NCBI RefSeq assembly: GCF_035083965.1 | Contig: NC_089724.1 | Span: 14,922,910 to 14,986,909 of the forward strand | Origin: Branchiostoma lanceolatum | Taxonomy: Eukaryota > Chordata > Leptocardii > Amphioxiformes > Branchiostomatidae | Direction of reading: 5' to 3' | Length of the DNA stretch: 64,000 bases | Shown here: one piece after another, positions 34,701 to 45,985 of the stretch | Layout of the letters: each line of letters starts with the position of its first letter | Numbering within the stretch: position 1 is the stretch's first letter | Made by a program: the position numbers and the translations under genes | Notes under the pieces: generated by a model | The model's database searches: none | Told to the model about the DNA's origin: nothing | Seen by the model: only the letters and a program-made list of their open reading frames with translations

Positions 34701-37700
34701 ATTGATTGGGCCTGTTGTGCGGTATCATCATAGGGCAGGCAGGTCGTAGAGGTCAATACCAGGTATACATCTCTCGCTGATGAAGATGGTATAGGCTGTC
34801 TTTGAGGGGCTACGTAGTACAGTATGTATAGTATTGTATACCATTATATTTTGATACCAAGACGGATTGGAATAAAAGGAAACATTTTTTGTACTGACTG
34901 TGTTATCCCAATATCAACTACAAAACAACTTACCCATTGTTAAATCTTTTTACTGATTGTTACAGTTTGCTTAAGCGGGAATTACATGTCAAAGAAGGAA
35001 AACCGTCGAGCGTCCAGAAATCTCTTATCGGTATTTCAACGAGGGATCAGGGATTTACAATAACCTTTCATTGACCTTACGGTGATCTCGATGATCTTTC
35101 ACTGTCTTTCCAATGATCTTTCTCGTGATCTTCAAAGTCTTTTAAAGATCTTTCAGTAATCTCCAAGGTCTTGGAATGACCTCACGACGATTTTTTCATT
35201 AATCTCAATGACCTATGCTTTTTTTTAAGTTTCCGGTTGCCTAACGGTTTCTGTCCTGCGTAAAAAACGGTACCTTACCGATTCACTGAAGTTGTTGGTG
35301 TTCCGGAAGAAGTTCAAGCAGAGGTCGTACAGGCCCTGGATCAGACAGGTGTCGTCCAGCTCCAGACACAGGAACACGTCACACACGTTTTCTGCCTCCG
35401 CCTCCGAATGTAGACACTGCTGGATCGGACCTAAAGTAAAGGACATAAACGTTTTTTTTTTTCTATTTACTTAGCACATAGCAAAGCTACAATAAGCAAA
35501 ACCAATAACAAAAATAGTAATATAAATGTGCAAGGGTGGTTGAAAGCTTGCAGGCTTATATGTTGGCCAAGTTTGATGATTATAAAGGATAGCTTCGTGA
35601 AGGGTGTAAGATAGGCCATTTACATCAAAGCCCTCCAACTCTCTGAACAGGGACGGGGGCGGCATCGACTTCTGGGCATCCCGAGGTCACGTTAATGAAA
35701 AGTTGGCCGGATGAAGGTCGATATTTAAGACAGTCGAAAATTCGTATGATAAGTGATTCTTTCTTCCTACTGGCTTAAAAGGCTATGAGATTTACAATGA
35801 TTAATTCATTCGTTCCTTCCTTCATTTCTTCCCCTTGTGTGACATGTTCGCCACCTTGTTGCAACCCCTCTCTCAAATGCTTGATGTAGCAAGTCTGGCG
35901 TTACTCTATTGCAATTTCCGCGGCAGACCTTCACTCGCTTGTGCCTCAATTTCGAACTCTCTCTGCAAGGCCACGTTTTGCCGCTTCCATAGAAGCAAAT
36001 CACCCTTTCTTTTTCGATACTCCACTTATTAGGAGGAAGTTCCACGCTAAAAGGCTTCTTACATAGAACTACACCTTTATGGAACAAGCCTCCTCGTGAT
36101 TGCTTCCCTGATGGGTACAACCTTAAACCTTTCATGTCAAAGGTGAACAAACACCTTTCACCACAATCTAGTACAGACTACAGTAAACGTGTAACCCAAA
36201 ACATATGGGCTCTTTGAACCTTGTTTTGTGGTGAATTTGAAGTAAATAAAAAAACCCGCTACATAACAAAATGTGCTACAACCTTGAAAAAGACTTCGTG
36301 ATCAAGCACCTTGATTTTGCTAAAATAAGGGACCAACGGAGCACTCTCGAATGTTCCTTGCATATGTAACCAATCACGGGCGTATGGATTTACATCCCAC
36401 CCGAGATAACGTCCCCAGCCGAAGCTAGGTACTCATTTTCATCTGAGTCGTGTCAGGGTGTAAATGTGCCTTTCCTAACTGCACAACAGTTGGGGCCTGC
36501 TAGGGATTCGAACCCAGAACCTTTAGATACTGAGTCAACAACACTAACCACAAGACTATCTTACCATATCGGTAGGCGCCACCTGAGAGAGCGCCGGTCT
36601 TAGTTTCTCATCTACCAAGCGGTTCGATTTCCATTTGTCATGTGGGGTACCATGACGCAGACCATGACAGGATACCTGCGCTTTCCCCGGCTGATTCCCT
36701 CCGTTCTAAAGCGTGATGGACATGCCAATAAGAGCTCACTAATTCTAAATGTTACAAATTGCACGCCTAAAGAGACTGGCAGGATAATCTAATTATTACC
36801 ATCATTTTTTTGTCTTAGGTGCGTAATAATGAACATACATATACGTGCTACTGATCAATCATCTATCTGTTTCCTACAGTATCCTGTATGCTCCCTCTTT
36901 TAGCTCTGTTTTTGGATGATACAAATCTAATTGTGAGAACATCGAATCGGCCCAACAGATGACATAATGACATCACTCGGACTAGGTCTATGGTATCGGT
37001 AGGAGTTTTTAACTTGCGGTCAAGTACCACTGGCACAAAGAAGTAGGCGCTTTTTCCTTTATATAGAGAGTGCATCTAGCCATGACACAGATCCTTGGCG
37101 GATAATGTATCACACTTAGTTCGCATAAGAGAGTCATGAATATTAAAACAAGCAAATCGAAGCCTACAGATATCAAATATTTGCCCAAGCCGACTACCTA
37201 GAACACCGGAAGTCGATCCCGGCTTCACCACGCACGCGACTTGGTCCCAGGGTTGTGTGTACCGAGTCCCCAGGGGACGAGGAGACACAGGCGTCTGTCC
37301 TGAGTTTTTGCGAGGCCCTGAGTCGCATTATTACAGTCGCCAGCATGCCGGGACAGAACCCTTTACGACATCGTAGATATCTCATTTACGACTGCATCCG
37401 TACCGAATTACGGCTCTCTCTAGTCGAGTCAGCACTATCCAGGTCGTCTTCATCAAAAATCTATAATTTTTTGTGTGGGCGCTTTTGAACGGCCTTCATT
37501 GCGACGCGAGTATTTCTTTTTCTCCGTCTTTTTTTGCTTGTTTTTCACGTGTGGCGAAAGTTCATGCCCTAGACATGTGCGAAATAGATTTTAAGGGATT
37601 AGATGCTAAGAATAGACCAAGGAAGTGAGAACACGTGCGACTTTCTGAGGTGAAGTCTGCGGGGAGTCTAACATCGAAATTGTCACCGGACCGAGAGAAC

Positions 37701-39427
37701 TAAAATCATACCTTCTTGTGTGTGTGTTTGAAGAACAAGACATGGTTTACAGGCGAACGATTGGAATGGCATTTCCTTTCTTCAAAGAATTTGAAAGCGG
37801 CACTTTCCTGAATTCATCGAAGCTCACGGCGATAGTTTATGGTTGGATACAAGAGACGGTTCTTGCGGACTCATGGAGGGTAAATGAGAGTAAAGTCAAT
37901 CTGGATACATTAGTCCTAAAGACGTTTGACAGGTTCCAGAACGAATACTGGGTTACGCGTTGACCTGTGGGCATGTGTAACAAGACAAGCTAACCCCTAA
38001 GGGTAGGACCTTGTCCCGAGGAGTTATAATTTTTGACACTTTAGGAAGCAATATATAGGCAGAAAATTAGTCCACCGGCACTGTACCCACGTTAGTACTA
38101 CAACTCTCATTTTTTCTTCTTATTTCATGCCGGCTATAAAAATACAGATACAGATTTCTGAAAGCAAAAAAAGGTAAACGTGCCTTTTCAAGAGATTCTG
38201 GCAAGATACTTAGATATGTTGATCAACCTCTCATCCGTGCCTGCACGCGAGTTTGCCGCTCTTGTACGCATTTGTTCTGTTTGACGTCCCTTCGCCACTC
38301 TTATCTTTTCGCATCCTTGACAATTTTGCACTTGTTTTACATATGTCACTGACGGCGTTTTCAGTGCCTAATGCTCTATATTACATGGGCGAGGCGGTAT
38401 TAAAAAGTCGTAAGGTGCTTAAGTTTCTTTTTTTTTTAAGTACTTGAATTACATGGGAAATCGTTAGCGTCTCATGAGTATAGATTGACTTGTGACTTGA
38501 ACGAGAGATTTGTTTTCTTGAGGGAAGCTCACATAATCCCTTCAGTGGACACTGTCAAACAAAACAAAATGCTCTAACACTCATGTTTGAACTAACCATA
38601 AACATCCAGGCGTGTGCGTCAGTAGTAAGAATTACACAAATAACCATCTGTAGACACCTAACAAAAACTCACATCGTTACACATAGTTAACACTAGGTGT
38701 CCCTAGCCTTTACAATTTACTCTCCCTTCTAAGAGCTATTTACCACTAAAGAATCATGAGGTCTGACTTCTACCTACCTGACCACGTATGTCCATCTGCC
38801 GAGAAATCGGCAATTACTGACATGTATCGGGTCAAATCAGGCTGTAAGGTTTGAACTATCGCAAACCGGGGCATGCCCCTACTCTTTTTCGAAAGGTGTG
38901 GTGGGTTCTTTAACGTGCGTGGGGTATGGACCTAAATTTAACGTCCTATCTGAGGGACGTCCCTAACCTAGGCTAGGTACTCATTTTTACCTCAGTGAAG
39001 TGAGGAAATTTGTGCGAAATACCTTTCCCAAGGGTACAACGTCGGGGCGCATGTCCAGACATGTCTTGGGGCAACCCGGGATCGAACCCGGGTCCCATTG
39101 TTTGACAGCCTAATGTTCTTACGCCACACGATGACCAAGACCTACGTGCGGTCGTACCACATATGCATAGAAAATATTAAGATAATCTATCAATGCATTC
39201 TCGAGTTAAAGTGTACACATACACACTAGTACACGGACAGACACACACACACACGCATATGCACCCGATACCATAACGTTTTTTGGTGAAGGTAACCAAC
39301 GTTACTTACTGATCTCCGGGTCCGTTCTACGGTGGGGTAGTCTTGGAGAGACCCGGTCCACCAGGTAGGCACGGACGTCCCGCGATACTAGCAGACTCAC
39401 GACTAACATCCAGCTTACAAACTGCAT
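28713..39427 (-). CDS. STC: Stanniocalcin, secreted glycoprotein hormone
   Basis: Four exons on the minus strand: 39427-39310, 35430-35279, 29465-29257, 28869-28713; phases 1, 0, 2; 211 residues. Signal peptide 1-20 (MQFVSWMLVVSLL...VRA). The core carries ten cysteines in stanniocalcin order: C45, C56, C61, C68, C77, C101, C117, C131, C138, C172. Diagnostic blocks are VFLCLELDDTCLIQGLYDLC, FSCIAATLQQ, TIEEECFSNYGICKMVRYN and TAMQCGRTVRF. In vertebrates these ten form intrachain bridges, and an eleventh near the C-terminus links the dimer; that one is missing here. The vertebrate sequon before the fourth cysteine is also absent (LDDT), but N86-F-S is present. Known role in vertebrates: calcium/phosphate homeostasis and pappalysin inhibition. 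The last exon is less conserved and ends MRGLGK. Confidence 0.9.
31500..31800 (+). repeat. Five degenerate tandem copies carrying CACGTG and ATTGG motifs, in stanniocalcin intron 2
   Basis: A 45-58 base unit (ATCACGTGTTTGGATTGGCTGA and AAAGGTCATTTGGCAAA parts) recurs at about 31568, 31613, 31661, 31719 and 31766. First and last copies keep the CACGTG E-box; most keep ATTGG, the inverse of CCAAT. Confidence 0.6.
32400..33030 (+). repeat. Dispersed repeat family B, copy 2, split by a SINE
   Basis: Blocks before 32543 and after 32818 match 20780-21190 in the same order (GGGTCAATGG, then GGCTTCTAATTCACAGGG, TGACAGGAAGTGATCGATGG, ACATGTAATG, GGCATAATTGATGA). The interruption is a complete SINE with target duplication. 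Confidence 0.65.
32543..32818 (-). mobile_element. tRNA-derived SINE with 12-bp target duplication
   Basis: On the minus strand the head is tRNA-like: box A region TGGCCTAGTGGGGAGAGTG and box B GAGTTCGAACCCC. The body contains AGTCCCCTG-type and GGGCCACA blocks. GGTAGATAGATA is duplicated at 32531-32542 and 32819-32830. A diverged relative is at 45125-45545. Confidence 0.8.
35040..35215. repeat. Degenerate short-period repeat based on GATCTTTC / AATGATC
   Basis: About ten loosely repeated pieces such as GATGATCTTTCACTG, AATGATCTTTC, AAAGATCTTTCAGTAATC and AATGACC, with a period near 15-20 bases. It sits about 65 bases past the donor of stanniocalcin exon 2, inside the intron. Confidence 0.45.
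35815..36165 (+). mobile_element. Frameshifted LINE C-terminal remnant
   Basis: Plus-strand translation across frames gives LVPQFRTLSARPRF, then RRKFHAKRLL, YTFMEQASS and DGYNLKPFMSKVNKH. This recalls the RxxSFxPRTxxLWNxLP...FKxxVxxH signature at the ends of many LINE polymerases. Stops and frame changes show it is dead. Confidence 0.4.
36370..36570 (-). mobile_element. tRNA-derived SINE
   Basis: The minus strand reads as a tRNA-like head: AGTCTTGTGGTTAGTG (box A region) and GGGTTCGAATCCC (box B). It is followed by a body with GAGTACCTAGC and ACGTTATCTCGGGTGGG. The same body order occurs at 38860-39150. Confidence 0.6.
38860..39150 (-). mobile_element. tRNA-derived SINE, fuller copy
   Basis: The minus strand has GTGTGGCGTAAGAACA and CCCGGGTTCGATCCCGGG (box B within an 18-base palindrome). 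Then come CCTTGGGAAAGGTATTTCG, AAATGAGTACCTAGCC, GGACGTTAAATTTAGGTCC and CGTTAAAGAACCCACC. This layout is common in deuterostome SINEs. It lies in stanniocalcin intron 1. Confidence 0.65.
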
Positions 39428-41598
39428 TATATATAAATATGTTGGTCAGCTTTTGTCTCTCTCCTGTGCAGCTGTTGCTAGATGGTTGCTGAATCGGCTG
39501 TATTAACCTTTGCCTTGATGTAGACTACTGACCGCGTGCTGCGATGATACGGTGATGACGGGGGTGTTCTAAGCTGGAATAAACGGTCGCGCTCCCGCCA
39601 GTCTACGGCTGTGGTGATTGACTGGCCTCGAGTACAAGAGAGAAGCTAGCGAGGTGGGGGACAGAATTAGAAGTAGCGAGGAGGCGGGCAGGCGGCTCGG
39701 CTTGGGTTACCGTTCGCACGTGCACGCTGTGCTCCCCGCGGTGTGGCCGGCTCTAGCGGGCGCAGCCGACATTTATACGGGCGTGAACATGCGCAGGTGG
39801 GTCCGGAGCCACGTCAGCGGAAATGGAAAAACTTTTCCCCACCGAACGCGTACAACTATCAATGTCAACCACCACCGCAGACTTGACTTTGACTGACTCG
39901 TCATTACGTATGCAATGCAGGAACGTTTCTCAATGGAACCCCCTCCCCAGGTAGGTTTCCCACTGGTAGCTGCATCATGCATAACAGGTTGATTCCTGAG
40001 ATGCTGTAGCCGTGGGCTTCACGTGTTCTAGGACAATACCTTCTCCCAGCGATAAAACAAACACCGTGTCATGTCTCATTAGTCTCAGAGCCCGGCTCCC
40101 TATGCTATTCTAGGGTATCGCTTTCAGGGTCTCCTAGTGTTCTGAAAAGATACTATATCCCTTTCCACCGTCTGAGCAGTACCAGTGGCTTAGAAAAAAA
40201 CGGCGATAAAATCAAATTAGTAAAAGAACCAATCACTAGTTAACATGTTTATTTCATACATTGATTGATTGATTGATTGATAGCCCCGGACCGCAAACGG
40301 ATACCTTGCACAGCTGACATAGCCCCGGCACGACTAGGGCATTTTGCTCTCCTGACCTATTCTAAATCCCGGTGTACGGCTCCCGTTGGGCTGGCCGGCT
40401 TGTTGAACTGGCACGGTGCCCAGAAGAACATTCTTATAACGCTTCCTTTAGAGACCTTCTCCTACACACGAAGGCGAAGGGCGACATAGAGTGCAGAGGG
40501 AACAGGAACACACATAACGACGTAATGTCTGGTGATCAAATCCGGCTCGACATCCTTTCTATTAAGTTTAAACAGTTTTTCGGGGCCTATAAGACTAATA
40601 TGCTATTCCACACCATTGCTCAAATACCAATTCCAATTTCCAGGATATAGGACATAGCTATAGTTCTTGTCATTATCCTATAAAAAACCTAATGTGACTG
40701 AGATAGACTGTCGTATATGTGCATTAGAGGAAACTTAATTATAATAGTTGTCCAGTGATTGAACGTGTTATTTCAAAATATGCGTAATCATGAGGCCGTA
40801 TATATGGCCATGTCACATTTGTCCTACGATAAGTTTGCAACAGCGAATCGGGGTTATTCTTGGGACAGTCGTCAGTATGTGTCGTACGATATTCGTCTGC
40901 CTTGCGACAGAAAAGGTTATTGTAATTCCTGTGGACGGTAGTTTCAACCATAGCCTCGCAAAAAAACTATAGGGTTAAAAAAGAATATAACCACGAATGA
41001 TAGTATGGCGGGGGGGGGGGGGGGGCTTATAATTACACAGTTTCTATAGGCCATGGGAGTTGAAACACTAGTATAGGCACGGATCTTTATATGTTTTTTG
41101 GTGTTGATTCCTACAACCTTCTCATCACAATTCCATTTTTTCTTTACGACATATTTTGCAACAGCGCAAACTATACGGCATAAACATATAACGTTACCAC
41201 ATACTCTTGGAACGACATGTGCAGGACCGACCTCTTCTCGCGTCGTTCAAAAACTTACTGTTGCTGCAATATAGGAACAAAACGAGTCTCGTTTTGAATA
41301 TTGTTGAAAAAACAAGTATGAAAAATATAAAGTTTACTGCTGTATTCATATTCTTACAGTAGGGATACATCTTAAAGTTTTTTTTTTCTGGCAGCTATGC
41401 TATAAACTATTTTTTTTAATTATAAGAGAGAGATATTTACATCGCCTGTCATGTTTAGGCTGCTAGGTATGGTTACGGTACAGTATTGACAAATTCCTTA
41501 AGTTTTGATATAGAGTTTGGGGTCACCAACTTTTTATATTTGTGACAGCACTTCTACGTCTATACTCTGTGTTACTCGTCCTATTCCAGCTCTTTTAT
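39428..41598. other. Upstream flank of stanniocalcin
   Basis: A GC-rich stretch about 39590-39840 may be part of the promoter region. Further out there is a (TTGA)n run at 40258-40281 and a poly-G run near 41010. Short open frames here show no family motif. Confidence 0.35.
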
Positions 41599-41830
41599 TA
41601 TCTCCATGAAAAATGGATATAATTTTGGGTGTGTCGGTGTGTGTCTGTCTGTGTGTGTGTGTGTTTGTCTGTGTGTTTCTGTTTCCGGATTTTATAGTCT
41701 CATAACTCAAGAACCTCTGGATGGACTACGTCGACATTTGGTATGTGGGTAGGTGTTGGTACGACAAAGGTCAAGGTTGATTTTTGATTATAGGTTAAGC
41801 AGTCTACGTGTATATGACCGTGGCTTGCAG
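41599..41830 (+). repeat. Dispersed repeat family A, copy 2, with hairpin terminus
   Basis: Starts with the hairpin TATCTCCATgaaaaATGGATATA. A GT-rich run and the family block CATAACTCAAGAACCTCTGG...TTTGGTATGTGGGTAGG follow. Confidence 0.6.
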
Positions 41831-43039
41831 TTGCCTTCAAGACATATCCATTGAGCAGGAGTTCTCAATCAGAGGCTGACACATTATAGTCTCAGTACGC
41901 GAAGTTTGATCACATTTAGGGAGCATAGCGAATCGACCGGAGGCTAGTGGGTGGACAAGCTTGTTAAAAATGCAGGAACTCATATATCTGTCAGCGCCAT
42001 GTACATGTGGTCATTGGGCCGCTCAAAGGTGATAACATAGTACATCTATCTTTTCGTACCTGAAACGGTACGTTGGACTTAATACAGCTGCAGGAACCAA
42101 GGTGTGAACGTGCTAAGATAAGGTTTTAACACATTGTATCCGACAGCATGTCCCAATTGTCCATTTCTATTAGACGGCTTTCGCAGAGATGGAGACAGTT
42201 ATAAGACCTTTGAGTCCTTAAAGGTATTTGTCTTGCAGCGAGTTTTCAATAATTCAAATTCGCGTCAGTAAAGCCTGGCCACGTACAGCTCATGATGTAT
42301 GGCACGGATGCGGACTGCTTGGACTAACTACGTCATAACAAAGTCTCGCGGGAATCACTACGTGTGAAAATGAACGAGATCTTGAAGTGCAAGAGACTTG
42401 ATGACGTAATCTTCGTCTTGTGACTGACCAAACTGTCGCCTGGAGGCGAACTTTGGTCATATCCTGTTCTTAGTGCTCAAGAAGCTAGACTAGACAGCTG
42501 ACAGAAGAATCCACCATCTTTCTCAGATTTTAATTAATAAGATTAGGCGTAGGCGACAGATGAAGATAGACAACCACCGCCGAGAAACTAGCACACAGGG
42601 GCCCGTGTAATAGGTCGAAAGTAATCTATCATATATGACTCTTACACTTTGACAGGTCCCACCACACCAAGATAATCATTCCCGTAAGAGTGTGTGGGTG
42701 TGTTTGTGGGTGATGTATCTATCATCATCCGAAATAAAGATTTCATCCATGTTCAAAAGGTGTAAGAGGGGAAATTGCTGTGATAGTGAAATTGTACTTA
42801 AGAAAGTATTGTAAAGATACGAGAGCTGTTCAATTAAGATATCCCTAACCCACTTCCTGTTCTTATATGAGGATGAAATTGTACATGTATGATATGAAAT
42901 TGCACATGTATGATATATCTCTCAAGATTTTATTTCTGGACTCTTAACAGTTTCTGTTTTACAGCTGCTGGGTGGAGCGATGTGTGAAAGTGGAGCCATG
43001 TGAATTCAAAGCGGTCATCAGGTTCCCGAATACACAGTG

Positions 43040-45124
43040 AGTGCTTTTGTTAGAGGCTTTTGTAGACTAATTTACGTAAAAAAACATGAGTTATTAAGTA
43101 TTAAAAGACTGAAATCTTAAATCTAAAATCTAAAATCATACGTGTGCCAAATCTCTTTAATTTCCTCTTAGCGTTTTAGCTAGCAGTTTTATATAGCCTA
43201 GCCTATGTGTAAAATAGATGCCATCTTCTATATAATAGAGTCTTTCGCCCCTAATTCGCTTTAGTACAGAATCCTTTTAACGTGGAGTATAATCAGTGTA
43301 GTAAATGACATTACGCATTACTTTCTCATTTGGGTCTTTATCAAATTTTCATACTAGTATACTGAATGAAGGGGGAGAATTAATGAAATCTTGATTTAGG
43401 AGCGACGCCTACGGTTTTAATTGATTTTTGCCAAACGAGCATTCGTTGTGTCTCGATTGTTGTGTTATCTTACAAGGAGTTTGGTGATGGACCACGGGCT
43501 TCAGGCTACGGTATTTATGTTGGGTAACCGCCGCGGTACATGTTTTCGCTCAAATGCTCCCGCAGACGGTTTCTCCCGTCGCTCACTCCGGAAACCCCCC
43601 CCCCCTCATTAGCGGGGATGGTTTCTCCCTAGGCGGCTGATAGTTACGGGGTGGCTGATAGTTACGGGGTGGCTGCAGAAAGTGTATTATTTAGCCCCCC
43701 AAAAAGCCGCTTCAGAGCCTGCAACGGAGGCTAGAGAAACGAAGTCTTTCTTGTTCTACACACGCTGCTGGTTAATTAGACAGCATAGGGTGTACAATAT
43801 TCAGGTCAGAACCTAGAGTCACACGGTAATGATTGTACGTCATGGGTTAACGCGAGGGCAGGCGAGGGCACGAGGTCCGGCGCGGCTCCTCGGATACGAT
43901 GCTAAATGCAACACACACACTTATGAAAGATGATAAGACATATAGGGGGCATAGCAGTCCTTCTTTATCAATCGCAATACACAGTATACATGTAACCGTT
44001 AGAAACAGCAAATATAGTAATTTCAGCAAATCTTTACTTTTTTCCTAGAAGTTTTGGTTACTGGGTCCGAGGTAATGGTTCTAATGTATCATTTCCCGAC
44101 GTTTTATTGAATTTATACAAAATGCTGTGTCTATCATATATCAGATACTGACATGTATATATGTATTGACATATATATATATTGACAAGTATTTGGCTTT
44201 CCATTTCATTCTTGATTTTCTTCTTACAACATTAAATGCTAGAATTTTCCTTCCCTGTTTTTCCTGCGATTCCATCATTGTCTCCGATATTCCTAGTAAC
44301 CCACCGGACCCATTAGAATACTTAGTATTAGAGCATTAGCCTCTAAATCGTATCTGTATACTGATATCACGTGGAATATAAACTTCAGACAGCCGCAGCA
44401 CTACATTACGAGATGGTTGATCCAATAGCTTTAAGTATCAGCTCTTAGTAAAGTCGCGGTCTTTACTACTATGGCCCACTCTGAGAGACATCCACCCCGG
44501 TATGATACTCCCAATGGGTTTAACGTTCCAAAGAGGCCGCGGTCAAATCCGCCTACTTTCCAAGGGAAAGTAAGTTTATATAAGAAATACAACTTGGTTA
44601 ACCAAGCCACGTGGGTAGAAGGCACTATGGTGTTCAACTACAAATATGTCTGAAATACAAAATAACGAAATACAAGAGGACAAAATAGTAGTTATAAGAT
44701 AGTCCGTTTGAAACATCTTATAGTTCCGATTCCTGATCTTTATTTTCGCACAGTAAAGCATAGTATACTTATAGTAAAGTAATTAAAGGTAAAGTATCGT
44801 ATAGTATAGGACAGTATAGTAAAGTAAACTAAAGTAAATTATAGCATAGCATTACCATTTCCCTTACATTGTAGTAATGTGGTAAATTCGGTTCATCATT
44901 CTACACAGCCCCTACAATAAATTGTTTCTTCTGACGCCATTCTCCGCCCACTTCCCCATGGCACTAGCACTTCAAAGACCACGCAACGGTCATTCATTAC
45001 GTAGTGTCTGAAGAGTGTTAAGCTTATGTGCACATTTGCACATAGTGAATTCATTGAACGCAGTTTCAGTGTTCTACCGTTTGGATTATTAGTGGTTAAA
45101 TCAATTAGCAAGATCAAATCACAC
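43040..45124. other. Intergenic stretch without recognisable genes
   Basis: Contains a short duplicated GGCTGATAGTTACGGGGT at about 43637-43675 and a low-complexity TATAGTAAAGTA-rich stretch at 44760-44860. No gene seen. Confidence 0.4.
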
Positions 45125-45545
45125 TTTTTTGTATGCTAGGGGCGGTGCTAATCTCCGTTTCTATAACCCTTGGGCCACACTGTGTCACTTTATTATACAG
45201 GGGACTAATCCACTGGTACTGGTGTGTGTCAGTTAAACTGTCATATTCGTCCGTCAATAATTTCAACAGGTTGGAGAATGACTGAATTCCCTGATTTCCG
45301 TGATGAAGATGTCAGACAGTCATCGAAACGTTGGCTCATGTGAATATTTGGTTGTGAATAAACGAACTTTAATTTGCTATTCTGTCAATGATTCTTTCTG
45401 ATGAGTATGTTTCATTGACTATGAGTGCAGCTTGCGGGGAAATCAGTACGTATCATGATTTGGCAAAAATCTATGGTATGACCCCACCGGGATTAGAACC
45501 TGCGACTCCCCGAATGCAAGGCGAACACTCTTGCACTAGGATAAA
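45125..45545 (-). mobile_element. SINE relative interrupted by a retroelement-like tail
   Basis: 45125-45235 matches the body of the SINE at 32543 (GGCGGTGCTAATCTCCG, TTGGGCCACAC, GGGGACTAATCCACTGG). 45460-45545 matches its tRNA-like head (TATGACCCCACCGGGATTAGAACCT, GAATGCAAGGCGAACACTC). Between them lies about 225 bases containing CATCGAAACGTTGGCTCATG and GTGAATAAACGAAC, resembling the 3' ends of Penelope-like elements. Confidence 0.45.
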
Positions 45546-45634
45546 ATTGCGTGGTAGACTTTGCGCAATACCTTCTATGCGTAAGGGTTCAGACCACTAA
45601 TTTTTATCTAGATCTCTTCAAAGTATTCCTGATA

Positions 45635-45985
45635 GTTTAATATGACAGGTGTAAAACACTTCCTATCTAACTGTTATCATAGTTTAGTCTAACAGGTGTA
45701 AAACACTTCCTTTCTAACTGTTATTATAGTTTAGTCTGACAGGTGTAAAACATTTCCTATCTAACTGTTATAATAGTTTAGTCTGACAGGTGTAAAACAC
45801 TTCCTATCTAACTGTTATAATAGTTTAGTCTGACAGGTGTAAAACACTTCCTATCTAACTGTTATAATAGTTTAGTCTGACAGGTGTAAAACACTTCCTA
45901 TCTAACTGTTATAATAGTTTAGTCTGACAGGTGTAAAACACTTCCTATCTAACTCTGTCTGATAAGTGTAAAACAGAACCTATCT
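45635..45985 (+). repeat. 47-bp tandem repeat, about 7.5 copies
   Basis: Unit starts GTTTAGTCTGACAGGTGTAA and continues AACACTTCCTATCTAACTG, TTATAATA. Copies begin at 45635, 45682, 45729, 45776, 45823, 45870 and 45917; the eighth is partial and diverged. Inner copies are nearly identical, outer ones more diverged. Minisatellite; there are no spacers. Confidence 0.9.

Noticed and set aside
37718..37963. 81-codon frame faintly like an IS1595-type transposase N-terminal region
   Set aside because: Only a few spaced residues agree; there is no zinc cluster or DDE residues and no inverted repeats around it.
45635..45985. CRISPR-like array
   Set aside because: Units are contiguous 47-mers without unique spacers, in a eukaryotic genome.
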